From positions 1 through 41,840 of the forward strand of contig LNDO01000040.1 of assembly GCA_001465025.1 (NCBI GenBank): a stretch of DNA of 41,840 bases. The letters run 5' to 3'. The notes beneath the pieces are model-generated. The model worked only from the letters and a program-made list of their open reading frames with translations. It made no database searches and was not told where the DNA came from. Shown here in pieces: positions 1-8,646 of this stretch (position 1 is the stretch's first letter; every line of letters begins with the position of its first letter). A program made the translations under genes and the position numbers. The DNA comes from Pseudomonas sp. Ga0074129. GTDB taxonomy: Bacteria; Pseudomonadota; Gammaproteobacteria; Pseudomonadales; Pseudomonadaceae.

Positions 1-80
1 AGTGCCCGATTGAAGTCATGACAGAGGTGGTAGGAATGCATCATGCTGCGCCTGCTTCAATTCAATAACCGTGTTGCACT
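1..80. mobile_element. possible end of an insertion sequence interrupting the TonB receptor
   Basis: The receptor reading frame loses family-like sequence around position 80-90 and stops at 16-18. No other frame resumes a barrel. The motif GTGTTGCACT at 71-80 resembles, from memory, the termini of IS30-family elements, but no transposase or second terminus is visible. The opposite end of the window breaks in a clear IS5-type element at a similar distance (about 95 bases) from the edge, which makes a repeat boundary here more likely. An assembly artefact or simple frameshift is the alternative. Confidence 0.3.
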
Positions 81-1092
81 CAGCCCCTGCAACCGCCCTG
101 TATTGCGCGCCCACCCCACTGAAATAGCGGCTGAATGTGGTTTGCCCACTGCGCTCAAAGCCCAGCCGATTACCAAACTCACGATGCCCCGCATAACTGC
201 GCAGTTGGTACTCATCAGCACCCGCCGCGTAACCATCCCAGACCAAGCCCAGACGCTGCTGACGAATATATTCATCCGCATCAAACCGTAGATTATTCGC
301 TGCCACCTGCCGACGATCCGCCTTGACCTGAGCGGCCGTAAGCCCGCCCGGATCTTCAGCACGGTTGTCGATGGCATTGAAATTAAGACGCAACTGGCCG
401 CTGTCGCTGATCCACTGCGCCTTGCCGGTCAGGCTATTGGTGTGGGCCTGGCTTTGTGGCCGATAGCCCTCCAGCGTGGTACTGGTAAACGCCAGCAGGC
501 CGCCCACATTCGCCTCGCTGCCGCCTACTTCGGCGCGCGCGCGTTGATAGCCCAAACCGGCTGCACTAACGTCCAACTGCATGGAGGGCGTAGCGGGCGG
601 CTGGCGGGTTTCGATGGCCAACACGCCGCCAGCAGCATTGCCGTACAGCACCGAGGCCGGGCCGCGTAACACTTCAATGCGTTCGACCAGGCCCAGGTCC
701 AGCCCATCAAGTTCGGTTTGCCCATCCGGCATGGTCAGCGGCACACCGTCTACCAGTACGCGGATGCCGCGCACACCAAAATTGCCACGTGCGCCAAAAC
801 CGCGAATGGCTGGGCGCAGGCCTTGCGCCAGATTGTACCGATTGAGGCTAAACACCCCTGGCACGCGGGCCAGCCAAGTGTCGAGTGCGAGCGCCTGTTC
901 ACCGGGCGTCGAGGCGGCATCCAGCACACTGACGGCGGCTGGGCTGCTTAACCAGCGCGCGTCAGTGCGCGGGCTGGTAATCAGCAATGGCGCCAATTCG
1001 AGCGCCGACTCTGGGTCTGCTTGTGCCTGAGCTACCGGGGTTTGCGCCAGCGCTACAACCCCGACGGCCAGCAGGCTGATCGCCTGGCGCAT
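16..1092 (-). CDS. TonB-dependent outer-membrane receptor, truncated (plug domain and first part of barrel only)
   Basis: Outer-membrane ligand-gated transporter, of the type that imports iron chelates or other scarce ligands with energy from TonB. The 358-residue frame starts with a clear signal peptide (MRQAISLLAVGVVALAQ, cleavage near AQA). A probable TonB box follows (ELAPLLITSPR), then a complete plug domain with IRGFGARGNFGVRG, VLVDGVPL and the VERIEVLRGPASVLYGNAAGG motif at about residues 130-155, then the first beta strands of the barrel. Family members are about 650-700 residues, so roughly half the protein is missing. The last 20 or so residues do not read like barrel sequence and a stop follows, so the gene is probably interrupted near position 80-90. 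It starts five bases after the aceK stop, with a GGGAG Shine-Dalgarno inside the aceK end, so it is probably co-transcribed with aceK. The ligand cannot be told from the sequence. Probably non-functional. Confidence 0.88.
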   Translation of the reverse strand: MRQAISLLAVGVVALAQTPVAQAQADPESALELAPLLITSPRTDARWLSSPAAVSVLDAASTPGEQALALDTWLARVPGVFSLNRYNLAQGLRPAIRGFGARGNFGVRGIRVLVDGVPLTMPDGQTELDGLDLGLVERIEVLRGPASVLYGNAAGGVLAIETRQPPATPSMQLDVSAAGLGYQRARAEVGGSEANVGGLLAFTSTTLEGYRPQSQAHTNSLTGKAQWISDSGQLRLNFNAIDNRAEDPGGLTAAQVKADRRQVAANNLRFDADEYIRQQRLGLVWDGYAAGADEYQLRSYAGHREFGNRLGFERSGQTTFSRYFSGVGAQYRAVAGAECNTVIELKQAQHDAFLPPLS

Positions 1093-1097
1093 CGACT

Positions 1098-2828
1098 CTA
1101 GTACTCCCTATCGGCCTGATCTTTGCGCCGATAGGGGAATACATCGATCACCTTGCCGGCGCGAATCGCCTCTTGCAGGCTCTTCCAGTAGTCCGCGTCA
1201 TAGATGTCGCCGTGCAACTCCTTGAACAGCCGGCGCTGCTTCATGTCAGCAAACAAAAACGGCGGAAACTCCTCGGGGAAAACATCCATGGGTGCCACGG
1301 AATACCAAGGCTCGGAGGACATTTCATCTTCCGGGTAGCGCGGTGGCGGAATCCGCCGAAAGTTGGCCTCGGTGAGGAAGCAGATCTCGTCGTAGTCGTA
1401 AAACACCACACGGCCATGGCGGGTGACGCCAAAGTTCTTCAGCAGCATATCGCCAGGGAAGATATTCGCCGCCGCCAGCTGTTTGATCGCCAGCCCATAG
1501 TCATCCAGGGCTTCTCGCACCTGGGCTTCGCTGGCACTTTCTACATACAGATTGAGCGGAATCATGCGCCGCTCGGTCCAGCAATGGCGCACCAGCACCG
1601 TGTCGCCTTTGACTTCGACGGTCGATGGCGCAACGTCTAACAGCTCCGCCAGGCATTCAGGATCAAATTTACTCAGCGGAAAGCGGAAGTCGGAAAACTC
1701 CTGGGTATCGGCCATCCGCCCTACCCGGTCGACGGTTTTGACCAGGCGGTATTTCTCGATCACCGTGCCGCGGTCGACGTTCTTGGACGGAGAGAAGCGG
1801 TCTTTGATGATCTTGAACACCGTGTTGAAGCCCGGCAGGGTGAACACACTCATCACCATGCCGCGCACACCGGGAGCCATCACGAACTTGTCATCGGTGG
1901 TGGCCAGGTGGTTGATCAACGAGCGGTAAAACTCCGACTTACCATGCTTATAAAAGCCAATGGAGGTGTACAGCTCGGCAATGTGCTTGCCGGGCAGAAT
2001 GCGCTTGAGGAAGCCTACAAATTCCGCCGGGTAACCGACACGCACCATAAAATAGGAGCGTGTGAAGGAGAAGATAATCGACACCTCAGCCTCATCAGTG
2101 ATCAGCGCATCAATCTGAATACCCTGCCCTTCGCGGTGCAGAACGGGGATCACCAGCGGCCATTGCTCGTCGCAGGTAAAGATGCGCCCAACCAGATACG
2201 CCCCCTTGTTGCGATACAAGCGTGAGGCGAACAGCTCAATGCGCAGGGCGGGGTCTTTGCACACCCAATCAGGCAGGTTGTCGCGTAATTGCTTGAGCAA
2301 CCGCGACAGGTCGCGCTCCAGGTCTTCGTAGCCCACTTCAAAGCTGAAATCGGTGAAAATCTGCCGCAGCGCTTGTTCCACATCCCCTTTGGGTTCATAC
2401 ACACGGGTTTGCGGTGCGCGCTCATTAACCCGCAGCGCGGGGCGCGTGGTGTGGATAAACATGCAACCGTCGTTGATCTGGTCATGGCTGAACAAGCCGC
2501 AGAAGATCGAGTTGAACCAGGTTTCCGCCAGTTCATCGTCGTAGCGCAGATCGATCAGGGCGATATACGCCGACTTCACCAGCGGCCAACTCTCCACATC
2601 CAACAGCACCTGTGCGGCATAGGCAGCACGTAAACGCTCACTGACGGTGCTGACAAACGCTTCATAGAGGGCAATACGCTCAGCGGAAGCCTGCTGAATT
2701 TCCTGCCACTGGGCTTGTTCAAAACGCACTCGCGCGCCATTGGTGATCTGTCGGAACTGCTCGCGATAATCGTCGAAGCCTTGGAGGATAAGCGTGGCAA
2801 TCGCGCTGGCCGGCCATTGCTGTGGCAT
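1098..2828 (-). CDS. aceK: isocitrate dehydrogenase kinase/phosphatase AceK
   Basis: Bifunctional cytoplasmic enzyme that phosphorylates and inactivates NADP-isocitrate dehydrogenase, and reverses this, steering isocitrate between the TCA cycle and the glyoxylate bypass during growth on acetate or fatty acids. The protein matches AceK over its whole length: the regulatory half has [15 protein letters not shown] and NLPDWVCKD, and the kinase half has [53 protein letters not shown] and [13 protein letters not shown] chose the start at [15 protein letters not shown] (576 residues, the usual family length) with CAGGGG upstream. An in-frame ATG at 2855 is possible. It stands alone rather than in an aceBAK operon, as is usual in Pseudomonas. 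It is divergent from the EamA gene, with about 200 bp between them, and the truncated TonB receptor follows within five bases. Confidence 0.97.
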   Translation of the reverse strand: MPQQWPASAIATLILQGFDDYREQFRQITNGARVRFEQAQWQEIQQASAERIALYEAFVSTVSERLRAAYAAQVLLDVESWPLVKSAYIALIDLRYDDELAETWFNSIFCGLFSHDQINDGCMFIHTTRPALRVNERAPQTRVYEPKGDVEQALRQIFTDFSFEVGYEDLERDLSRLLKQLRDNLPDWVCKDPALRIELFASRLYRNKGAYLVGRIFTCDEQWPLVIPVLHREGQGIQIDALITDEAEVSIIFSFTRSYFMVRVGYPAEFVGFLKRILPGKHIAELYTSIGFYKHGKSEFYRSLINHLATTDDKFVMAPGVRGMVMSVFTLPGFNTVFKIIKDRFSPSKNVDRGTVIEKYRLVKTVDRVGRMADTQEFSDFRFPLSKFDPECLAELLDVAPSTVEVKGDTVLVRHCWTERRMIPLNLYVESASEAQVREALDDYGLAIKQLAAANIFPGDMLLKNFGVTRHGRVVFYDYDEICFLTEANFRRIPPPRYPEDEMSSEPWYSVAPMDVFPEEFPPFLFADMKQRRLFKELHGDIYDADYWKSLQEAIRAGKVIDVFPYRRKDQADREY

Positions 2829-3029
2829 AAGAAACCCCTGCGGATGAGATGCGGACATTTCCCCGAGCTTATCCAGTGACCGAGCCAAGTTAAAGCCGGC
2901 AATACCCGGATACGCGCTTATCTACGACGAAATATTGCCAAGTCACGACGCTGAAAGCGCATTTCGAATTGCCTTGGCGCAACAGCCCGGCAACACTGCT
3001 CGGCCTTTTTCTGCGTTGCGGAGTTTGTT

Positions 3030-3926
3030 GTGCGCCCTGCCGACCTGGCCCGACTGCTAGTGCTTGCCGCCATCTGGGGCGCAAGCTTTTTATTTATGCG
3101 CATTGTCGCGCCCGTGCTCGGCAGCATGCCTACGGCATTTTTTCGCGCCAGCATCGGGCTGCTCGGTTTACTGGCGATTGTCTGGCTGATGCGCGTGCGT
3201 TGGCAGTTCAACGGCAAACTCAAGCACTGCCTGATGCTGGGGGTGATCAATGCTGGCATTCCATCGGCCATGTACTGCCTCGCGGCGCTGGTACTGCCCG
3301 CCGGCTACTCGGCCATCTTCAACGCCACTACACCGATGATGGGTGTACTGATCGGCATGCTTTTTTTTGCCGAAGCCCTGACCCTGAGCAAAGCTGCCGG
3401 GGTGGCCATTGGATTGTTTGGCGTGGCCGTTCTGACCCGCACCGGCCCTGTCGCGTTCGACCTTGATCTACTGTTGGGCGCGGCAGCCTGCCTGGTTGCA
3501 ACCGCCTGTTATGGCGTGGCGGGCTTTCTCACCCGGCGCTGGATCGGCCAGCAAGGCGGCTTGGATAACCGCCTCACCGCGCTGGCCAGCCTGGCCGGTG
3601 CCAGCCTGTTTCTGCTGCCGTTGTTCGGCGGTTCGCTGTGGCTGCAACCGCCGGCCAGTTGGGGTGGGCTTGAGGTGTGGCTGTCATTAGCGGGGCTGGG
3701 TTTGCTCTGCACGGCGCTGGCGTACGTGCTGTATTTCCGTTTACTCAGTGACATCGGCCCGATTAAGGCCAGCACCACTACCTTTTTGATCCCGCCTTTC
3801 GGCGTGCTCTGGGGTGCACTGTTGCTCGACGAGCCGCTATCGTGGGCCTACCTCTACGGCGGTGTACTGATCGCCCTGGCCTTGTGGCTGGTGGTGCGCA
3901 CCAGCCCTGCGGCTAAAAACGCTTAA
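3030..3926 (+). CDS. EamA/DMT-family inner-membrane transporter
   Basis: Predicted drug/metabolite-superfamily exporter of 298 residues with about ten hydrophobic segments in two EamA repeats (roughly residues 5-135 and 145-290). Typical signatures are AAIWGASFLFMRIVAP near the N terminus, FRASIGLLGLLAIV in repeat one, and FLIPPFGVLWGALLLDEPLSWAYLYGGVLI in repeat two. The start is GTG, supported by GGAG seven bases upstream. Family members export amino acids, purines or other small metabolites, but the substrate cannot be deduced here. The gene converges on the MFS-PlsC gene and the two stop codons overlap (TTAA at 3923-3926), leaving no room for a separate terminator. Confidence 0.93.
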   Translation: MRPADLARLLVLAAIWGASFLFMRIVAPVLGSMPTAFFRASIGLLGLLAIVWLMRVRWQFNGKLKHCLMLGVINAGIPSAMYCLAALVLPAGYSAIFNATTPMMGVLIGMLFFAEALTLSKAAGVAIGLFGVAVLTRTGPVAFDLDLLLGAAACLVATACYGVAGFLTRRWIGQQGGLDNRLTALASLAGASLFLLPLFGGSLWLQPPASWGGLEVWLSLAGLGLLCTALAYVLYFRLLSDIGPIKASTTTFLIPPFGVLWGALLLDEPLSWAYLYGGVLIALALWLVVRTSPAAKNA

Positions 3927-5797
3927 CGCCGGTCACCGCGCAGCGTCGCCACCTGCGCCTGTAACAGGTCACATTTAACGGCTTCTGCAGCCACCGGCTC
4001 GCCAGCGACCAAGGTGATGCGCGACCACAGGCGTTTGAAGAAACCCTTGTGTGGGTCACGACTGAAAAAGCTGCCCCACAAACCCTGCAAGGCCATGGGA
4101 ATCACCGGCACGGGGTTTTCCTGAATGATCCGCTCGACGCCGTTCTTGAACTCATTGACCTCACCATCGCTGGTCAACTTGCCTTCCGGGAAAATGCACA
4201 CCACTTCGCCGTTGCGCAGGTACTCGGCGATTTTCTTGAACGCGGCGTCGTAAATCAGCAGGTCTTCATGGCGGCCAGCAATCGGCACGGTGCCCGCGGT
4301 GCGGAAGATAAAGTTGAGCACCGGCAGGTTGTAGATTTTGTAGTACATGACAAAGCGCACAGGCCGGCGCACCGCCCCGCCGATCAGCAGCGCATCGACG
4401 AATGACACGTGGTTGCACACCAGCACCGCCGCGCCTTCGTCCGGGATGGCATCCAGCCCCTTGTGTTCAACGCGGTACATGGAATGGCTGAGCAGCCAGA
4501 TCATAAAGCGCATGGTGAATTCAGGGACGATCTTGAAGATGTAGCTGTTGACCGCGATGTTCATCAGCGAAATGGTCAAAAACAGCTGTGGGATCGAAAG
4601 CTCAGCGACGCTGAGGAACAGAATCGAAACAACCGCCGATATCACCATAAACAGCGCATTGAGGATGTTGTTGGCAGCGATCACCCGCGCCCGCTCATGC
4701 TCAACCGTGCGCGACTGGATCAAGGCATACAGCGGCACAATGTAAAAACCGCCGAACAAGCCAATGCCCAGGATCGACCCCAAAATCCACCAGGCCTGCT
4801 GATAACTCAGCACGGTGAGCCAATCGTGTGCTTCGGCTGCTTCTGGAAAGCCACCGGAAAACCACCACAGGGCAATACCAAACACTGTCAAACCGATGGA
4901 GCCAAAGGGCACCAGGCCGATTTCCACCTTACGCCCGCTCATGCGTTCACAGAGCATCGAGCCCAAGGCAATACCGACCGAAAACACCGTGAGAATCAGC
5001 GTGACCACGCTTTCATCACCGTATAGCCACTCTTTGGCGTAGGCCGGGATCTGCGTCAGGTACACCGCGCCGAGAAACCAAAACCACGAATTGCCTACCA
5101 GCGAGCGCGACACCGCCGGGCGCTGGCCCAGGCCGAGCTTCATGATCAACCAAGACTGACGCAGGATGTTCCAGTCCAGCTTGAGTTGCGGCATGGCCGC
5201 CGAGGCCGCCGGAATGGCGCGACTGGCCAGATAACCCAACACCGAAACAATCACCACGCTGGCAGCGACAATCTCGGCATAGCCGCTACTGGCCATGATG
5301 ATGCCCGCGCCGATGGTGCCCGCGAGGATGGCGAGAAAGGTGCCCATTTCCACCAGGGCATTGCCGCCGACCAACTCCTGCTCACTGAGGTGCTGCGGCA
5401 GGATGGAATATTTCACCGGGCCAAACAGGGCCGATTGCGTGCCCATGGCAAACAGCACCGCCAGCATCAGCGGCAGGTTGCCGAGCAACACACCCAGCGC
5501 GCCCAGCAGCATGATGACGATCTCAGCCAACTTGACGGCGCGAATCAGCGAGTCCTTGGGGAACTTCTCACCAAGCTGTCCGCCCAGGGCCGAAAACAGG
5601 AAGAACGGCAGGATAAACAGCAATGCACATAGGTTAACCAGCAAGTCCTTGTCGGCACTGGCGCTGATCTTGAATAAGATCACCAGAATCAGCGATTGCT
5701 TGAAAATGTTGTCATTGAACGCCCCCAATAACTGGGTCACGAAAAATGGCAAAAAACGCTTTTTACCCAGCAATGCGAATTGAGATTGTTCGCTCAT
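3923..5797 (-). CDS. MFS transporter fused to PlsC-type acyltransferase (LplT-PlsC-like, lysophospholipid recycling)
   Basis: Two-domain membrane protein of 624 residues. The first ~410 residues form an MFS permease with twelve hydrophobic segments (FFVTQLLGAFNDNIFKQSL at the start is characteristic of the LplT/Aas-associated group). The C-terminal ~200 residues are a 1-acylglycerophosphate-type acyltransferase with the HX4D motif NHVSFVD and FPEGKLTSDGE. Known relatives flip lysophospholipids across the inner membrane (LplT) and re-acylate them (Aas), and the fusion puts both steps in one chain. The acyl-ACP synthetase domain that follows PlsC in E. coli Aas is absent, so an acyl donor must come from elsewhere. 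The start is set at MSEQSQFALLGKKRF, behind GGAAC. A 54-base longer frame also exists but has no family support. Confidence 0.92.
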   Translation of the reverse strand: MSEQSQFALLGKKRFLPFFVTQLLGAFNDNIFKQSLILVILFKISASADKDLLVNLCALLFILPFFLFSALGGQLGEKFPKDSLIRAVKLAEIVIMLLGALGVLLGNLPLMLAVLFAMGTQSALFGPVKYSILPQHLSEQELVGGNALVEMGTFLAILAGTIGAGIIMASSGYAEIVAASVVIVSVLGYLASRAIPAASAAMPQLKLDWNILRQSWLIMKLGLGQRPAVSRSLVGNSWFWFLGAVYLTQIPAYAKEWLYGDESVVTLILTVFSVGIALGSMLCERMSGRKVEIGLVPFGSIGLTVFGIALWWFSGGFPEAAEAHDWLTVLSYQQAWWILGSILGIGLFGGFYIVPLYALIQSRTVEHERARVIAANNILNALFMVISAVVSILFLSVAELSIPQLFLTISLMNIAVNSYIFKIVPEFTMRFMIWLLSHSMYRVEHKGLDAIPDEGAAVLVCNHVSFVDALLIGGAVRRPVRFVMYYKIYNLPVLNFIFRTAGTVPIAGRHEDLLIYDAAFKKIAEYLRNGEVVCIFPEGKLTSDGEVNEFKNGVERIIQENPVPVIPMALQGLWGSFFSRDPHKGFFKRLWSRITLVAGEPVAAEAVKCDLLQAQVATLRGDRR

Positions 5798-5899
5798 CGT
5801 CCGTGTTCCTGCCTGCGGTGGTGAAGAGAGTAATGACTCATTTGACTGCATTGAGCGTGGGCAAAGCCACAGCCGCGCGTATTTTTTGCGGCCTGATCG

Positions 5900-6229
5900 C
5901 TACACCGGCAGCTGGCCGAGCAGCGCGCGCAGCGCAAAAAACACCAGCAAACCGCCGCCAATCGTGGCCAGTAAGTGCCGTGTCACCGCAGCGATGGCAA
6001 TCGTCACCACACCCGCCAGCAGGTAGGCATTCTCACTATTGAAGGCCCACTGCTGGCCGTCCGGGATCAACATGCCGGGTAGCACAATCGCGCTCAACAC
6101 CGCCGTCGGCACGTAATGCAGCCCCTGGCGCACCAAGGGTGGAAAGCGCAACTCAGGAAAGGCGAACAGGCTGTAACGAATCGCAAAGGTGATCAGCGCC
6201 ATGCCCAGAATCAGTAACCAGACCTCCAT
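5900..6229 (-). CDS. azlD: AzlD-family branched-chain amino acid exporter small subunit
   Basis: Small inner-membrane protein (109 residues, about four hydrophobic segments: MEVWLLILGMALITFAIR, VPTAVLSAIVLPGMLI, AYLLAGVVTIAIAAVTRH, LLVFFALRALLG). Family members pair with AzlC to export branched-chain amino acids or analogues such as azaleucine. The start is fixed by a TAATG overlap with the stop codon of azlC at 6229-6231, which implies translational coupling and one complex. A longer frame to 6343 lies wholly inside azlC and is not expected to be used. Confidence 0.92.
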   Translation of the reverse strand: MEVWLLILGMALITFAIRYSLFAFPELRFPPLVRQGLHYVPTAVLSAIVLPGMLIPDGQQWAFNSENAYLLAGVVTIAIAAVTRHLLATIGGGLLVFFALRALLGQLPV

Positions 6230-6942
6230 TACACAGCCTCCCCTATGCTCACAGGCGTTTGCAGGCGCTCCAACCACACACCAATGGCAATACCGCTGAG
6301 CGCAGCCGCCATCAGCCCCAATTTGTAGGGCCAGGCATGACACAGCAGCGCCACGGCACTGGCCACCAGCGCGGCGGCGATCTGCGGTTGGTTACGCAGC
6401 GCCGGCACCACGATGCCAATAAAGGTCGCCAACATGGCGAAATCCAATCCCCAACCCGCCAGGTTCGGCACCGACTGGCCAAACAACGCGCCCACCAGCG
6501 AGCTGCTAACCCAAGACAGATAAAGCGCCAAGGCCACCCCCGCGTGATACCACTGGCCATAATCAGCCATGCCGCGCGCTAGGTAGCGGCGCTGCACCAC
6601 GGCAAAGGTTTCATCAGTCAGGCCAAAGGCCAACGGCAACCGCCAGCGCTGCGGCAAGCCGCCGACATAAGGCTGCAACGCCGCGCTGTAGAGCACATGA
6701 CGCAGATTAACGACAAATGTCGTGAGCAAAATGACCAGCGCACCGCTGCCTAACGTCAGCAGGCTAATGGCAATAAACTGCGCCGAACCGGCATACACCA
6801 GCAGCGACATACCCAGCGCCTGCCACAGCGTCAGCCCGGCCAAGCTGGCCAGCGCCCCGTAGATCAGGCCGAACGGCACAATGCCGACAATCATCGCGAG
6901 GCTGTCGCGACACCCATAACCAAACTGCTGCAAACGGCTCAT
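6229..6942 (-). CDS. azlC: AzlC-family branched-chain amino acid exporter large subunit
   Basis: Inner-membrane permease of 237 residues with the AzlC signatures GIVPFGLIYGALASLAGLT, YAGSAQFIAISLL, NLRHVLYSAAL and FGLTDETFAV in the N-terminal two thirds, and further hydrophobic segments to the end. With AzlD it forms a branched-chain amino acid efflux system. The start at MSRLQQFGYGCRDS is chosen because AAGGAGGG lies immediately upstream with ideal spacing; a 23-codon longer frame lacks this. azlC and azlD overlap by one base. The neighbouring MgtC-like gene is divergent. No Lrp/AsnC-type regulator is adjacent. Confidence 0.94.
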   Translation of the reverse strand: MSRLQQFGYGCRDSLAMIVGIVPFGLIYGALASLAGLTLWQALGMSLLVYAGSAQFIAISLLTLGSGALVILLTTFVVNLRHVLYSAALQPYVGGLPQRWRLPLAFGLTDETFAVVQRRYLARGMADYGQWYHAGVALALYLSWVSSSLVGALFGQSVPNLAGWGLDFAMLATFIGIVVPALRNQPQIAAALVASAVALLCHAWPYKLGLMAAALSGIAIGVWLERLQTPVSIGEAV

Positions 6943-7091
6943 GTGCCCTCCTTGAATGGCATAGCCTGCCGCATCACGCGCACAGCGTCTTGGATAATCT
7001 TGCGCAATCACCCAGCAGCCAGCTGATTTACCTCAACACCGCCTGCGCGGCGCTGACTATACTGCGGGCATTCGTCACTCAGGATCAGACC

Positions 7092-8348
7092 ATGCCAGAA
7101 GCCCTCGATACCCTGCTGAATTTTGCCAGCGCACTGGCGGCGGGCCTGCTGATTGGTGCCGAGCGCGGTTGGCAAGGACGCAATACTGAAGATTCGCAGT
7201 TGGTGGCCGGCATACGCACCTTTGCCCTGAGCAGCCTGCTGGGCGCATTTGCCATGCTCTTGGGTAACCACTTTGGTGTCGCGGCTTGGGCTGCCGTATT
7301 CGCCGGCTTCGCCATTTTGGTCGTGGCCTCCTACTTTGGCGAACTGAAACGCCTGGGCGACATAGGCCTGACCAGTGAAGTGGCGCTGCTGATCACCTTT
7401 ATCCTCGGCAGCCTGTCCATGGCGGGTTACGCCGGGCTGGCGGCGGCCGGTGCAGTGGCGGTGGCCTTGCTGCTGAGCCTGAAACAATCCCTGCATGGCG
7501 CCTTGCAGCAACTGAGCGAGGCCGAGTTATCCGGCGCGTTGAAGCTGTTGTTTATCTCGCTGGTGCTGCTGCCCGCACTGCCCAACCAAGGTTACGGCCC
7601 TTGGCAGACATTCAACCCCTACGCCATCTGGTGGATGGTGGTGCTGATCGCCAGCATCGGTTTTGCCGCCTATGTGGCCATTCGCTTGGTGGGCATGCGC
7701 CAGGGGCTGTTGATTACCGCATTGCTCGGCGGTGTGGTGTCATCCACCGCGATGACCATCACCCTGGCGCGCCTGGCCCAAGGGCGCAATCTGAATGCCA
7801 TTCTGGCCTGTGGTCTGCTCGCCACTTCGGCGCTGATGTTTCCCCGCGTACTGTTGGAAGTAGGTCTTATCAACGCCAGCCTTCTGCCAGCACTGCTGTG
7901 GCCATTGGCAACCGCCACGCTGGTGTATGCAGTGGGCGCACTGCTGTACTTTCGCCGCGCCGGGATGGAGACCGAGGAACAGGCCGAGCCACCGCTGAAA
8001 AACCCATTTGAGATCGGTCCGGCACTGCGTTTTGCCGCACTGTTGGCGCTGATTCTGCTGCTGGTTGAAGGCGCACAACGCTGGCTCGGTGATGTGGGCG
8101 TGTACCTGGTCGCGCTGGTGTCCGGCCTGGCCGATGTGGATGCCATCACCCTGTCGCTGGCGCGCAGCGCACACAGCGACTTGCACGCTCAGGTGGCGGT
8201 CAACGGCATCTTTCTCGCGGCGCTGAGCAACAGCCTGGTCAAAGGCTTTCTGGTGGCGCTGATCGGCGGTCGCCAGCTGGCATTGCTGACGCTGCCGGTG
8301 ATGGCCTGCGGCTTGTTGGCAGGCGCGGCGGTATTGCTGTTGCAATAA
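7092..8348 (+). CDS. MgtC/SapB N-terminal domain and DUF4010 membrane protein
   Basis: Polytopic inner-membrane protein of 418 residues with many hydrophobic segments. The first ~130 residues match the MgtC/SapB domain (ALAAGLLIGAERGWQGR, VAGIRTFALSSLLGAFAMLLG, LTSEVALLITFILG). The rest matches DUF4010, including GGVVSSTAMTITLARLA and GVYLVALVSGLADVDAITLSLA. Homologues are widespread in proteobacteria, but their transport function has not been established to my knowledge; the name MgtC should not be read as a proven role in magnesium. The start at MPEALDTLLNFA follows AGGATC; a 34-codon longer frame begins inside the azlC promoter region and is unlikely. Confidence 0.9.
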   Translation: MPEALDTLLNFASALAAGLLIGAERGWQGRNTEDSQLVAGIRTFALSSLLGAFAMLLGNHFGVAAWAAVFAGFAILVVASYFGELKRLGDIGLTSEVALLITFILGSLSMAGYAGLAAAGAVAVALLLSLKQSLHGALQQLSEAELSGALKLLFISLVLLPALPNQGYGPWQTFNPYAIWWMVVLIASIGFAAYVAIRLVGMRQGLLITALLGGVVSSTAMTITLARLAQGRNLNAILACGLLATSALMFPRVLLEVGLINASLLPALLWPLATATLVYAVGALLYFRRAGMETEEQAEPPLKNPFEIGPALRFAALLALILLLVEGAQRWLGDVGVYLVALVSGLADVDAITLSLARSAHSDLHAQVAVNGIFLAALSNSLVKGFLVALIGGRQLALLTLPVMACGLLAGAAVLLLQ

Positions 8349-8646
8349 AACAGGCTGCTTACGCATCGGAACGCCCCAACCAAGGGCTGGACTTGCCTGG
8401 CTGGCACACAGCGCAACAGCGCTAAAAACCCCTCAGACACTCGATTTAGAGCGGTTCTTGGCTGAATCAGCAGCAGCCTGCACGGGACGCCGGACATAAC
8501 GTTTGAGGCTAGGCACAGGCACGCCGTAGCCCCAACAATGGGGCATCCCCCCCAAGGTTATTGCCGGCCATGACACTTAAAACAAGATGCCTGCTGATCC
8601 GTATCATCCAGCGTCAACTCATTGCGCAACACGCGCAGGTGAACCC
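8349..8646. other. 298-bp intergenic region without a recognisable gene
   Basis: Both flanking genes point rightward. The only structure seen is a short hairpin-forming sequence (GCCCC, six bases, GGGGC at 8529-8544) followed by a C-rich run, not a T tract, so it is not a convincing terminator. No tRNA, REP or convincing ORF was found. Promoter elements for the hydrolase probably lie at 8560-8640 but I cannot define them. Confidence 0.5.

Noticed and set aside
57-377. Alternative minus-strand frame over the receptor end, considered as the frameshifted continuation of the barrel
   Set aside because: Its translation shows no beta-barrel-like alternation or TonB receptor motif and it runs in parallel with the in-frame plug-barrel region; it is a shadow frame.
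2979-3013. Possible terminator (GC-rich stretch followed by TTTTT) in the aceK/EamA divergent region
   Set aside because: The stem pairs poorly and both flanking genes are transcribed away from the region, so there is no transcript to end.
8529-8544. GCCCC/GGGGC hairpin in the gap before the alpha/beta hydrolase gene as a terminator
   Set aside because: Five-base stem and a C-rich instead of T-rich tail.
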